DNA from: Sphaerulina vaccinii
Taxonomy: Eukaryota; Ascomycota; Dothideomycetes; Mycosphaerellales; Mycosphaerellaceae
Direction: 5' to 3'
Assembly (NCBI GenBank): GCA_022570795.1
Contig: JAKUDP010000001.1
Span: 1,922,001 to 1,986,000, forward strand
Length of the DNA stretch: 64,000 nucleotides
The translations under genes and the position numbers were made by a program. Below are positions 1 through 10,092 of the stretch, one piece after another. Below the pieces are notes generated by a model that saw only the letters and a list, made by a program, of their open reading frames with translations, was not told where the DNA came from and did no database searches. How positions within the stretch are numbered: the stretch's first letter is position 1; each line of letters begins with the position of its first letter.

Positions 1-151
1 ATCGTGATAGCAAAAGGAACTCGCCGCTGTCGTCGAAGTCGATGGATGTGTAGGAAGATGGAGGAGGCGCTTTGAACAGTCGACAAGGCCTGAAGGTGGT
101 GATGATGTCCTGTACGCGCGCCACGTTGGGCTGCTGCTGTTCCGTGACCAT
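1..151 (-). CDS. Swd2-like WD40 protein, N-terminal fragment (5' partial)
   Basis: Only the first 50 codons are in the window; the gene runs off the left edge on the minus strand. The translation from the ATG at 151 has a Gln-rich start, then FRPCRLFKAPP and SIDFDDSGEFLLLSR. This resembles the N-terminus of fungal Swd2/WDR82 proteins, where a conserved FRP-x-KLF segment precedes the first WD40 blade containing SLDFDDSGE. Swd2 is a nuclear seven-blade WD40 protein shared by the Set1/COMPASS histone H3K4 methyltransferase and the cleavage and polyadenylation factor. The identification rests on a short stretch, so another WD40 protein is possible. It is divergently placed to the OAC1 gene, 257 bp away. 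Confidence 0.6.
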   Translation of the reverse strand, partial: MVTEQQQPNVARVQDIITTFRPCRLFKAPPPSSYTSIDFDDSGEFLLLSR

Positions 152-408
152 CTTTCCCTTATATCAACCTTTACACCAAGGTGGTGGAGAGGCAGAAGAA
201 CTGTTTGTCAAAAGACACGCGACTTGCTCTGCAGCTCTTCCTCTTCATGCATGTCAAGCATGTGTGATCTTGCTACAGTAGCGGCTCGCTTAAGTATGCT
301 AGAACTAATGATCAAGCTTCCGGCATCGGCAGTAACGACCATGCAAGCATGGCATGACACCTCACCGAGCATTATTTCTCGCGACTCGACTCGAAGTGAT
401 CTGGAACC

Positions 409-1430
409 ATGTCAACTACCATAGGATCCTTCATTGCAGGCGGGATAGCAGCATGTGGTGCAGTCACAGTCACACACTCTTTCGAAACGATCAAGATCCG
501 ACTTCAGCTGCAAGGAGAGCTTCAGGCAAAGAAAGATGCACCGCGGTTATATAAAGGAGTGCTGCATGGCGTCAAGGTCGTCTACACCAATGAGGGTCTG
601 AAGGGACTATTACGAGGATTGAACTGTGCTGTAAGTGTCCATCATGATCGCCTAAGTCTTGCGACTTCGACATCCTAACATGACCACAGTACGTCTACCA
701 AATGACGCTCAATGGCTGTCGTCTTGGCTTCTACGATCCTATACGGACCTCCCTCAACTCGCTCGTCCTAACGAAATCACCCTTCAACACTCACGACCCA
801 AACGTCAAAGCTATGCAATCTTTACCAGTCAACATCGCTTCAGGAGCTTCGTCAGGCATCTTGGGAGCCTTCCTAGGATCTCCTTTCTTCCTGGTCAAGA
901 CCCGTCTACAATCTTTCTCGCCATTCCTACCAGTTGGAACACAACATCAATACCGCAGTGCAGCAGACGGCATGAAGCAGATCTACAGTGCCGAAGGGAT
1001 AAAGGGTCTGTGGAGAGGTGTGGGACCAGCCATGGTACGGACAGGCTTTGGATCGTCTGTGCAATTACCCACATACTTCTTCGCGAAGAGGTTACTGCAA
1101 CGGAATTTCGACATCGAAGATGGCACGCCTTTGCATCTGATGTCGTCTTCAGCATCAGGCTTCGTGGTGTGTTGCGTCATGCATCCTCCCGATACAGTCA
1201 TGAGCAGAATGTACAATCAGACTGGAAACTTATACTCTGGAGCTTTCGATTGTTTGTTCCGGACAGTAAAGACGGAAGGCATTCTGGCAGTGTACAAGGG
1301 CTTCTTCGCGCATTTGGCGCGTATCCTACCTCATACTATTCTCACCCTCACGTTAGCGGAGCAGACGAATAAGCTCATGAGGAGATTCGAAGACAGGGTG
1401 TTACCTAGAGACATCAAGGAGAAGATATGA
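409..1430 (+). CDS. OAC1: mitochondrial oxaloacetate carrier Oac1
   Basis: Mitochondrial inner-membrane solute carrier, predicted 320 aa from exons 409-630 and 690-1430; the 59-bp intron has GTAAGT and CACAG ends and joins NCA to YVYQ. It matches yeast Oac1 closely along its length: FIAGGIAACGAVTVTH, RLQLQGE, LKGLLRGLN, YVYQ, NGCRLGFYDPIR, SPFFLVKTRLQS and LYKGF-type blocks are all present. Three tandem carrier repeats are visible, with the repeat signatures at HSFETIKIR, SPFFLVKTR and HPPDTVMSR; the first has Ser where most carriers have Pro, in a context similar to yeast. Oac1 imports oxaloacetate (also sulfate, thiosulfate, isopropylmalate) with proton symport. The start at 409 gives the expected family length. 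Confidence 0.93.
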
Positions 1431-1918
1431 AGAAACTCCATTTGAAGTTGATCTTGTGTCTTCATGACACTATTGTACATACTGGAAGCGGCTATGAACC
1501 GATGCATAAGTGTGTGACAGCTAGCTCTCCGCGCCAGACACATGGTCTGCATAGTTCAAGCGCATAGCTGCTGATGCGAGCAAGAGCGCTCAGTCAATGC
1601 TGTCGTTCGCGCTCATCGAGATAGCAGTCAGAAATCAAGAACATGACTCTCTCGCGTCACATTCGTCGTCCCTGCATGTCCATATGGGCTTTGCGCACTT
1701 GCTGAATTGCCTGCTTCTCTTTGCGCACCTATAAGTCTAGATCAGCAAGTATCTCTGACAGAGCACGCCGTCTCAGCAATGCCGGCCTATGTGGCTGGTG
1801 CCTCGGTGCGTGCGAGATCAGAGGAATCTTACCTTTTATGCGAACGTCTGAATGTCTGTGAAAGCCCGGTAGCATCCATCCCATCCTTCCGATCTTATGA
1901 TTCAAAACCAGCTCAATC
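1431..1918. other. intergenic, no gene seen
   Basis: A 488-bp stretch between the OAC1 stop and the converging first LSAELRN paralogue. I see no conserved coding frame, RNA gene or repeat; it probably holds the two 3' untranslated regions. Confidence 0.5.
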
Positions 1919-2467
1919 TCAATCCTCGACCACGACACAATCAAAAGTGTAGTTGCAGTTGAAGTGCACCTTGAGCCCCAAGTCGACCAGAGCTTGCAGA
2001 GCCACTCGGAACCTCGATTGCTCGAACCTTCCCATTTCCAGCTCTCTGAATCTTGACCCCGTCATAAAGGTCCGTGCCCGCTCCAATTTCGCTTTGCCAG
2101 TCTCGAGACCGAATATTCTCATTTCATATCCTTCTGAGTGAATACTGAGGTATTGAATGCCAGTCAAAGTTTCTCTACCAAGAGCGTGTAAAAATCGGAC
2201 GATGTGCCGACCTTGATAAGCGTAGGAATCGTTGTTGACTGACGAGTCCAGATGTTCATTGTTTCCGCGGGATGAAAGCTGATACGAGAAGTCATTGGTG
2301 CCCCAGAACATGCCGCTCGTTCCGCAGCGCATCTGGCGGCAAGTTTTGGTGAGACTGTTGCTTCGAGGGGCCTCGGCGAGGACGATGGTTCGGTCGTGGA
2401 CAAGGACGAGTTGTGAAATTCTGTTGCGTAGTTCCGCTGAAAGGCGACCGAGTGGCGAGTAGTCCAT
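1919..2467 (-). CDS. uncharacterised LSAELRN-family protein, copy 1
   Basis: Intronless 182-aa protein starting MDYSPLGRLSAELRNRISQLVL, first of three tandem paralogues (others at 2660-3358 and 3500-4070). The opening, in which a short leader precedes LSAELRNRI-x-LVL and later LTKTCRQMR, resembles the many small fungal proteins with an F-box-like start. The family is often expanded in Dothideomycetes, and no biochemical role is known to me. Conserved points shared with the other copies are GRLSAELRN, LTKTCRQMR, MFW and a C-terminal block (IFGLETGKAKL ... ALVDLGLKV). No membrane segment or signal peptide. A true F-box role (Skp1 binding) is only a guess. Confidence 0.7.
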   Translation of the reverse strand: MDYSPLGRLSAELRNRISQLVLVHDRTIVLAEAPRSNSLTKTCRQMRCGTSGMFWGTNDFSYQLSSRGNNEHLDSSVNNDSYAYQGRHIVRFLHALGRETLTGIQYLSIHSEGYEMRIFGLETGKAKLERARTFMTGSRFRELEMGRFEQSRFRVALQALVDLGLKVHFNCNYTFDCVVVED

Positions 2468-2659
2468 ATCTGTCGAGTTCTGATGTTGTGCTATGTTGCT
2501 AATGTCGAGGATGTCTTGTTATTGTCGAGGATGTCGAAGATAACCAAGATGAAAGTGAAGTCGTGAAGTTGTGCTGTGGTGCTGGTTTGTTCATGTCCAG
2601 GATAATGAATGTAGAAGTGAAGTAGTGGGTCAAGATGCGCGAGTAGAGCCAGCTCAGAC

Positions 2660-3358
2660 TCAATTATCGACAATGATGATCTCCTGGTGGAATCGATGGC
2701 CATGAATTTCACGCAGCTTCAGGCCCATGTTCAGAAGAGCCTTCACAATCGGCTGGAAATGTGGTGCCCGGCCAACCTCCCCTTCCACATCTGTGATTGC
2801 AGACGCTTCGCGCGTTTTTGCTCCTGCCAACCTCACTTTGCCAGCTTCCACACCAAAGATCATAAGAGAAGTTCCATACTTCAAATTGTATGGCTCCACG
2901 TCGACCACGAGCTTCCGAATGCATTGCACTATCTCACTGCCAATGATGTTCAGGAGATCTCCGAGTTGCTGTGCGGTCTTGAGTGCTTCTGATGGTGAAG
3001 GAGGTGAACGGTATAGTCCTGGCTGGGTGAGGTACAAGTGGAAGTAGTTGATGCTCCAGAACATAGCGTTGGTTTCGCGACGCATCTGCCGGCACGTCTT
3101 GGTGAGACCGTTAACTGTTGGTATTATTGTAAGTGATATTGAGATCCATGAGGTTGTTAATTGAGCGGCTATCGACAGTGCTATATAGCCACTAAATGCA
3201 GTGGTTGGTGTTGCCAACCACCGTTGGTTGTAGTCTGTGCGCCTTTCAACAGGTATACCATAGAGACGACCAATGCTGCCTTGCGGTCCGCGGAGGACGA
3301 GTTCTGCTATCTTGTTGCGGAGCTCCGCTGACAAGCGACCAATTGGTGAGTTCTCCAT
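2660..3358 (-). CDS. uncharacterised LSAELRN-family protein, copy 2
   Basis: Second tandem paralogue. The uninterrupted frame from the ATG at 3358 gives 232 aa, but it holds about 50 residues that copy 1 lacks between LVL and LTKTCRQM. A 144-bp in-frame intron fits that gap well: donor GTATAC at 3258, acceptor CAACAG ending at 3115. Splicing (exons 3259-3358 and 2660-3114) gives 184 aa, nearly the 182 aa of copy 1, so I favour the spliced form. The C-terminal block with GSEIVQC, IFGVEAGKVRLAGA and VKALLNMGLKLREI is very similar to copy 3. Function unknown. Confidence 0.7.
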   Translation of the reverse strand: MENSPIGRLSAELRNKIAELVLRGPQGSIGRLYGIPVERRTDYNQRWLATPTTAFSGYIALSIAAQLTTSWISISLTIIPTVNGLTKTCRQMRRETNAMFWSINYFHLYLTQPGLYRSPPSPSEALKTAQQLGDLLNIIGSEIVQCIRKLVVDVEPYNLKYGTSLMIFGVEAGKVRLAGAKTREASAITDVEGEVGRAPHFQPIVKALLNMGLKLREIHGHRFHQEIIIVDN

Positions 3359-3499
3359 GTCTGGCTTCTCTCGACGTAGTGGATGGTCGTTAGTGATGAT
3401 GTTGATGATGATGATGATGTTGATAATGAAGTGGTGGGGGGAGGAAGGGACGTTTGCTTTTGTCGCTTGCACACTAGCGCGTTCTCGTGCAGGGGTCGA

Positions 3500-4070
3500 T
3501 GCTCAGACTCAGATTCAATTCTTACAAGAACGATGTGCTTGGTCCCAATCAGTCCCAGCACCTCGCGCAGCCTTAGGCCCATGTTCAGAAGAGCCTTGAG
3601 AATGGGTCGGTAGTGTGATGGCCAGTCATCTTCACTTTTCTTATCCGTGGATGGCTTCCCCGTCTTCGCCAGCCTTGCTGCACCGGCCTCGACGCCGTAG
3701 AGTATCAATTGCGTCTCATTATGCCTAGTTGAGATCTCGAGCTCCTTGAAGCATTTGACTATCTCGCTGCCAAGCATGGCCAACAAGTCGCCAATTCGCT
3801 GTGCAGTCGTGATATTTATGCCTGTCATTCGAGCGTAGTCGAGTCTGAAGAAGTAAATTTCATTTCGCTCGAGCAGACGGCAGTGAAAGCGCAGCGAGCC
3901 TCAGGAGCCGAGGCTAGTCTCGTGGCGCATCTGGCGACATGCCTTGGTGAGCTGGTTGTGGCGATGGGCGTGTTTGAGATCGCGAGGATGTAGCGAATAT
4001 TGAACGAGGACAATCTCTGCGATCTGGTTGCGCAGCTCCGCTGAGAGTCGACCGAGAAGCGATTTTCCAT
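3500..4070 (-). pseudogene. LSAELRN-family copy 3, frameshifted
   Basis: Third tandem copy, broken. From the ATG at 4070 (MEN-) the frame is lost within four codons; shifting the frame restores LLGRLSAELRNQIAEIVL and LTKACRQMRHET, which then ends in TGA. A second shift is needed to enter the frame that reads ERNEIYFFRL and on to GSEIVKC, LYGVEAGAARLA and LKALLNMGLRLREV. No in-frame stop follows where copy 2 ends, and the frame runs on over the start of copy 2. At least two indels relative to copy 2 make a functional product unlikely unless the sequence has errors. Its 3' limit is set by where similarity fades. Confidence 0.7.
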
Positions 4071-4270
4071 GCCTGGATGATTTCGATGTGGGATGCTTGG
4101 GAAGTAGATGTAGGTTGTGGATTTCTCGCTTGATGAATGTACTCTAGCTCTTCGCGCAGCGTTGTGCAGTGCCCAGCGGAACGCCGTTATGATGCGAGAC
4201 ATATGCTGATAACATTCGTGAGGACGAGAATGCTGTTCTGGAGTCCTAATGTCTTACATACACTTCATGA

Positions 4271-6126
4271 TCATGATTTATCTGCCTCCTCTCCTTTGTT
4301 GTGGCTGTCGTCAAAAGCTTTTTGTCGTTGTCGATTATTCCAATTCAATGTTCGTGATATGCTATCCACCCAATCTTCACTTCTCCGATCGAGCGGCAGA
4401 ACAGATGGGAAAGGGAAACGGCTGGCCGAGATTGTAACGTAGTCCCCAGGCTGGAGTTCGCATCTGTGATTTTGTCAGTATACCACCCGTTCCGGTAGCA
4501 GGTCTGGAACTCGTACCTCTCCTTGCCATCAAAACTGGCCCAGCAGCTGGCTCTTGCATCATAAGGAACACCAATCCTCAGCACGATCGTGTCGGGTAAG
4601 ATGATAGGTCTGAAGCTGAGGGTGTGCGGCGCAATAGCGGTGACGAGGATGACTGGATTGTCTGGATGACATAGACTGCCTCCTGCTGCGAGATTGTATG
4701 CTGTCGAGCCTGTGGGAGTCGCGACACATATGCCGTCCGCCTGGACAGTAGTAAAGTGCTCTTCATCGCCGAACATCTCTATGCTGCTCATGGTCGCGCT
4801 GGGTCCTCGATCCATGACTATATCATTAAGGATGTTATGAGTGCCACCCGGTTCATGAGTCGAGGCATCGTCGGCACCGTTGCCGATTAATTCGTCCACC
4901 AGGTCGCGCGAATGTTGATCGTCCTCGTCGTCCTTCTTCTTCGATCGCATGATGGTGGCCTCGAACCGCAAGCGTAAGGACACTGTAAGTCCGTCCCTGA
5001 AGGCCCTCGTTAGGGTGTCTTCATAACCTTCGTAGTCGAACTTCGTCAAAAAGCCGAGAGATCCCAAAGCAAAAGACATAACAGGTGGCACGATGCGCTG
5101 AAACAACCAAGACGCATACAGAACAGTACCGTCTCCGCCTAGCGCCAGACAGATCTCGAAGAGGTGCGGCTTCTTTCTGCATAGCTCATTATTCCAGAAT
5201 CTCAGCCTTTCCCTATACGATTCGTCCTGAGAACAGAGCTCATCTGCATTGAAATTCTTATTGTCCTTAAGCGTCTCCTCAACCCAGACAGTATATTGCT
5301 TTCCATCAGCGTCTTTCTGCTTGAGTAGCCAATGTGCCACGTCTCGCGTGTACTTTATAAGCTTCTGGTCGTGTGCCTTAGTCAATAAGAAGACGTTGCG
5401 GACCTTCAGCAGTAAGCGTATGCGTCCCAGCTTCTTAGACAGTTCTCTGATACCAAAGGCCATATCCGAGAGCTGCTTCTTCGTGAGTAGCCTAGATTGC
5501 GTATGCTGCTGGCCAGCTTGCGGTGATTCAATGTCCTTGTCTGCAGGCTTGTGCAGATCGTCGTCGGGAGTGGTGTTCGATTGTCCCTGTTTCGTCCTTT
5601 CTTCCAGCAAAGAGTGTACGAAGCATGATGTACCTTGACGACTATGCTTCGGTCTGTTCGTTCCTGGTACCATTGAGGCTCGTCTCCTTTGCGCATCGTG
5701 TTTGTCAAAGATGACCTCTAGCTGCTCCGACAGTCCTTCAGAATCACTCGCGTTCTGCTGACTCTCCTCCTCTTCCTTCGAGATGTCAGCTCCTGCAGGC
5801 CACCTCTTTGTCGTACTCCCATACCTCGTGATGGCCGCTCGAGGCTGTCCCCGATGCGCCACTGGCTAGTTCGCCGACGGAAGGGTTTGCTGTTGCCATG
5901 TTCAGTCTTCTGTTCTCGTAAGTCTGTTGATCAATTCTCGCGTAGGCTTCTTCAAGGATCCAGTTCATATGGAATGAAGTCTTACCCCCGCGGAGGGACG
6001 AATGCTAAGCGGCTTGATGTCCTCTTCCTCGCGTACACATGACGATGTCCAGAGCTTGGAACTGTGGTTAGCTTGTGAAGGTGGAGGCGGGTAGCTATCG
6101 ATACGATGCCGGACTGTGCATAACAT
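4271..6126 (-). CDS. NAD kinase (Utr1/Yef1-type)
   Basis: Phosphorylates NAD(H) to NADP(H) using ATP. My three-exon model is 5986-6126, 4517-5865 and 4271-4463, giving 560 aa. The catalytic core is plain: LALGGDGTVLYAS at about residue 288 (GGDGT motif), GSLGFLTKF, a DRGPSATMSSIEMF strand, and TPTGSTAYNLAAGGSL. The 53-bp intron at 4464-4516 is well supported, because removing it restores the usual C-terminal SASRFPFPSVL block, while reading through does not. The first exon (47 aa from ATG 6126, with a 120-bp intron ending in CTAG) is my inference: the main frame has no ATG before residue 64 of the open frame, and this junction is phase-correct. A start at 5673 is the alternative. Divergent to LAS1. 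Confidence 0.85.
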
Positions 6127-6317
6127 TTTTGGAACTAACCAGACACTAAGAACTTCCGAAGACCACCAGAATTCAAGGACATCACCATACACCTTTGCTA
6201 AGAGATCTGGATGAATCAAAACGTTGTGTGCGAGAAGGGCAACTAAGGCTGAGCGCGAACTGCGGAGGGAGTCATACACTTCTTCGAATAAGACACGATC
6301 TACGAAACTACTACAGG

Positions 6318-7593
6318 ATGCCTCGATACAGCACAACTCCATGGCGATACCAGGCCGACCTCCTCTCTGTTCGAGAACAAATATACTCTAGTTCCCCGGA
6401 CGATCGACAACGTGCAGTCAACCGCATCATGGCCTGGAAGCTCAGAGGCAATCTACCACATGCAGTAGAAAGCACAGCTCTCTTGACAGACGCCATCTTG
6501 CATCACTTGAATGGCTCAGCGAACTCCACCTTCAGCATCCGAGCTGTATATTCTGCAGCTTTCACCCGCTTTGTTACCGGTTTCTGTGATATTGGTCGAA
6601 ACAAGGAACGTTCACTCGAGCCGAGCTCAATGCTCGACATTGCGAAACAGATCGGCATGCCTGCTGAGTTCGTGGCGCTGAGACATGAAGCTACGCATGA
6701 GGAGTTGCCAGCTACCCAAAGATTGGTATCAGCAACAGAAGCTGGTCTCGCGTGGCTGTGGAATGTTCATTGGAGCGGGCTTGATGAGCCCGAGACTGAA
6801 CAGAGTGTGGCTAAGTTGTTGCCAGAGGTGAGAGCGCAGGCGAGGGAGATCTTCAAGACGTATCGTAGTTCAAGGAGGGAGGCCTTGAAGGCTAAGAAGC
6901 CCAAGGACCAGACGGAAGAGACGAGGGCGACCAGCAAAGCATTGATCAGTCTTATGGACGCGAGCAGACTGAGGATGCAAGCGGTAGCAGATGTGCTTGT
7001 GGAAGACAAGCTACTGATCCCTTCGAAGCGACAGTACGTGCTACTCCGAGGAGCATTGAACACGACGCTGACATGATATTAGGCTTGGAGCACCACTTGA
7101 TGGCGCGTACCTCATTTGGGATGGCTTGTTGCGGGATATCATCAACTCCGCGAATGCATTCCTTATAGCTGTGAGCAATAGCATGCTGACCGTCTTGACG
7201 CAGGAGGACAGTGACGATGCGAAGGACAATGCAACGTGCGAGGCACTGTCGATGTGGTCTATTCACATGCTAGACTACGCAGTGTCTCTCGAGCAGCTGA
7301 GCAGACATCGGAGCGAGATGATGGCCGTGTGTTGCATGCACACTGGCTGTTGGCCTAGGCGATTCGCTAAGCGCTTGTTCGACACTGGAAGCATTGAATT
7401 TCGAGCCGCTTGGAAGGAGTTCGTTGAGATTGATGACGAGCCGGCAGCAGACGTGTCTTCCGAAGACATCATCCTGCAAGATATCTCCACCACGGCAGAC
7501 GTGGCAGATCCGTTTGGGAGCACTGCCAGAAATCTTGACAGGTGGTATCGAGCTGCGACGCCTGTAGGGCTTCCGATTGGCATGATTAGATAG
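6318..7593 (+). CDS. LAS1: Las1-type pre-rRNA processing endonuclease
   Basis: Two exons, 6318-7033 and 7083-7593, predicted 408 aa; the intron is GTACGT to ATTAG. The N-terminus (TPWRYQADLLSVREQIYS ... IMAWKLRGNLPHAVEST) is the Las1 signature, and LRHEATHEELP at residues 121-131 holds the HEPN ribonuclease motif R-x4-H (R122, H127). Las1 works with the polynucleotide kinase Grc3 in the nucleus to cut ITS2 (site C2) during 60S subunit maturation. The downstream exon contains the C-terminal LGAPLDGAYLIWDGLLRDI block. The protein is shorter than yeast Las1 (about 500 aa), mainly in the C-terminal tail. The start at 6318 directly precedes the conserved domain. Confidence 0.9.
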
Positions 7594-8027
7594 TTCGTGC
7601 CTGATAGGGCAGAATTTGACATTGTCATATGCTTGCCACACTTCGCATGTGAAAGTGGACCCTATGGATCTGTCCCTGATTGGCAAAGTTGACATGGAGC
7701 CATGATGAAACGCCTGTTCGTATCCTCTCGTCGCAACTTGCAATTCTCGAACAGCTCCCAGAGCCCGCCGAAGACTTCTACCTGGTATTGCGGCTCGTTC
7801 TCGCGATGCTCACTCGTGCCCTGAATGTTCTCATCTCATGTTCCATCAGCTCCGTCCTCGCTTGCCAGTATCTTCTTCGCCTTTGCGTTCACATGCTGTT
7901 AATCAAGAGCTCTCCTGAATAGGCTTACGTCCACGTCACATATGTTAGATCTCTGCGACCTCATCTCTGAATGGTCGCAAATTTTTTATCTTCTCCCTCA
8001 TCCAGTAACTCTGCCTGGTGCTGCATC
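7594..8027. other. intergenic, no gene seen
   Basis: 434 bp between the convergent 3' ends of LAS1 and TRS31. An 80-codon plus-strand open frame from about 7680 lacks an ATG start context and any family feature, so I take this as untranslated sequence. Confidence 0.5.
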
Positions 8028-8714
8028 TCAACCGCCTCCTGCCTTGATAGCCTCCTCCCTCTCTAGAACACTCTCCTTGAATCGTAATAAGAAGATAGTC
8101 TTTCCAGGCCACATTTCGTCTCCTTCTCCTGCCCAATGCGCTGTCACTCCTTCAGTCCCGAAGCCAGCAGCATCGCACACGCCTTCGATGATTCCTGCCA
8201 CAAACGCAGCGCAGTTCAATTGGCTCATCTCCTTCGGTATGCTGATGAATGTGTTCACCAATGGTTCGTTGTCTACGATCATGTACTCATTCTTCTTCGT
8301 ATTGCTCTGTTCCAGCGCATCGGCACTCCTGTTGAATAGCGCCCTCCACAGGGCTCCATGTACGAACTGTAGCAGTTCAAGCATTCGCGTAGGTCGAGCA
8401 GCAGTACGCGGTGGCATTCTGTATAGCACCAGATCTAGCATCTTGATGCCTATAGGATAACCAGCGCGGTTCAGACGAGTCTCGATCTCACTGACCGAGC
8501 CAGATTGGGCATGGTGATATTGTATGAGGGTGTTGAACAAGTAGGCGAATGAGGCGAGAGATATCTCGCTGGTCTTCGTGCGGTTGAGATTACGATCATA
8601 GATGGTCTTTCTGTTTGACGGATATCGTAAGGTTGACACAAAAGGCTTTGCCTGGGTGATCGGTATGTAGTTGTCCTTCTGAGGGACTGGCGGCGGTCCA
8701 CTCATGCCCGGCAT
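8028..8714 (-). CDS. TRS31: TRAPP complex subunit Trs31 (TRAPPC5)
   Basis: Single-exon 228-aa protein. The Bet3/TRAPP fold signatures are clear: DRNLNRTKTSEISLASFAYLF near the N-terminus, LNRAGYPIGIKMLDLVLYR, LLQFVHGALWRALFNRSADALEQSN, YMIVDNEPLVNTFISIPKEM, and LNCAAFVAGIIEGVCDAAGF. These are the conserved blocks of TRAPPC5/Trs31, a core subunit of the TRAPP tethering complexes that act as exchange factors for the Rab GTPase Ypt1 on the Golgi. The leader before DRNLNR is Pro-rich, as usual in fungal orthologues. ATG at 8714; a second in-frame ATG lies three codons later. Confidence 0.93.
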   Translation of the reverse strand: MPGMSGPPPVPQKDNYIPITQAKPFVSTLRYPSNRKTIYDRNLNRTKTSEISLASFAYLFNTLIQYHHAQSGSVSEIETRLNRAGYPIGIKMLDLVLYRMPPRTAARPTRMLELLQFVHGALWRALFNRSADALEQSNTKKNEYMIVDNEPLVNTFISIPKEMSQLNCAAFVAGIIEGVCDAAGFGTEGVTAHWAGEGDEMWPGKTIFLLRFKESVLEREEAIKAGGG

Positions 8715-10092
8715 AGTCGTGTAGTCCTATGGCTGAGAGAGACGTGTCGGTGCTAATCTGGCGCGATAGACGTGATCGTAGGCTGTGGCCGGTGCCGCTT
8801 CCGCAAGGTGCTTTCACATGCGAATTCCAGCGATGCACGATTGATGAAGATCACCACACGCGCCAAGATTGCCCATGTCACAAGTTGAGGTTCCGGGATG
8901 ATACACTGCTCCCACTCGTCATACACAAACAACAATTATCATTCACATGCTGTGATATGCACATGCTGACCGGTTCTCCGCCGGATCGCTTAGCTGCGTG
9001 AGAAGCACCCTTCAGCAGCCGGTCGGTCTCGTGTCAGCCGCTTTCATTCGAACCACAGAGCTGGGCGCAGACCACAAGCTCAAGCTCGCAGCAGCGGAAA
9101 GGCTCGCTCGAGGGCTGGAAACGAGCATGTGAAAAGGACTTGCAGGACATATCCCTGTCTGCAGACATCTTCACTCCGAGTCCTTCGTAGCCCATCAATT
9201 CGTCTACCAGTCTGGACCATCTTCGTAACACATTCGGATGGCACGTCTCCACGGCTGTTGAAATAGCATTGCGCCTCCACGGAAACTTGACCTACTTCAG
9301 TCCAGCTAAGACTGCAAGTCATGCGTCACGAGCAGCACATCTCGATTCGATTCTTCCCTGCCATTATCGCTGTCCGCCACGCAGCAGCTGACAACAGACC
9401 TGGCCAAGCGCAATTTGACCGTACCTGACGAGCAACAAGGTTCTTGTCGTGAAATGGAGCACGCGGCATGTACGCTTCGGGACGCAAGGCGCACAGAAGG
9501 AAGCAGATTGTGAGGGAGTGGGTCTTCTTTGTCCGCTTCCAATTGTGTGCTAACTTCAGAAACCCGTCTTTGATTCGCGGGGCCCGATCGCCTTTCTTTC
9601 ACGTGAAGACGCACGGGCAGCGAAGACAACAAGCTTCGACGTAACGGCAAAGGTAAGTAGTCCGCTTCCTCCATTCGTGGTGTGCTGTACCATTCTCCTC
9701 TCTTTATCCTTACCAGCCGAGTCCTTCTCTACCACAGCTCTGCTCTGCTTCTGACCCCACTTCGAACCACGCCCACTACCTGGTCAAGCCTCTATCTGCA
9801 CTGCGTAATCGCATTGTCTACGAACTGCCATAGGTGGAGCTGAGCACGAGACAGCTACATTGGCATCGACCACGGCAACATCTGCCGAGCTTCAGGCGAT
9901 TCGAGGCATTTCACATGCAAATTGACGACGGCTAAATAGCCCGACCCAAAGGCACAACTGAACGCCGTCTTTCTGTCCGCGTGACGACACTCATTTGGTC
10001 TGGCTATTGAGGAAGTAGAAGACACAGCAGTCCGCTTTTATGTCTCTCTAGGTTACTCAACCAGGGTCGATTACCACACAACACAACAAGAT
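8715..10092. other. long divergent intergenic region
   Basis: 1.38 kb between divergent TRS31 and the PARG-like gene. No frame longer than about 120 codons and none with recognisable content. The 9,690-9,790 part is rich in C and T, as is common in fungal 5' untranslated regions, so part of this is probably promoter and leader of the 10,093 gene. Confidence 0.5.

Noticed and set aside
5786..5968. Start of NAD kinase at MATANPSVGELASG (ATG at 5899)
   Set aside because: That frame ends in TGA and is out of phase with the kinase frame; the only intron that could join them would be 32 bp.
9306..9674. 122-codon minus frame upstream of the PARG-like gene
   Set aside because: Lies in the C/T-rich leader and promoter region and has no coding features beyond openness.
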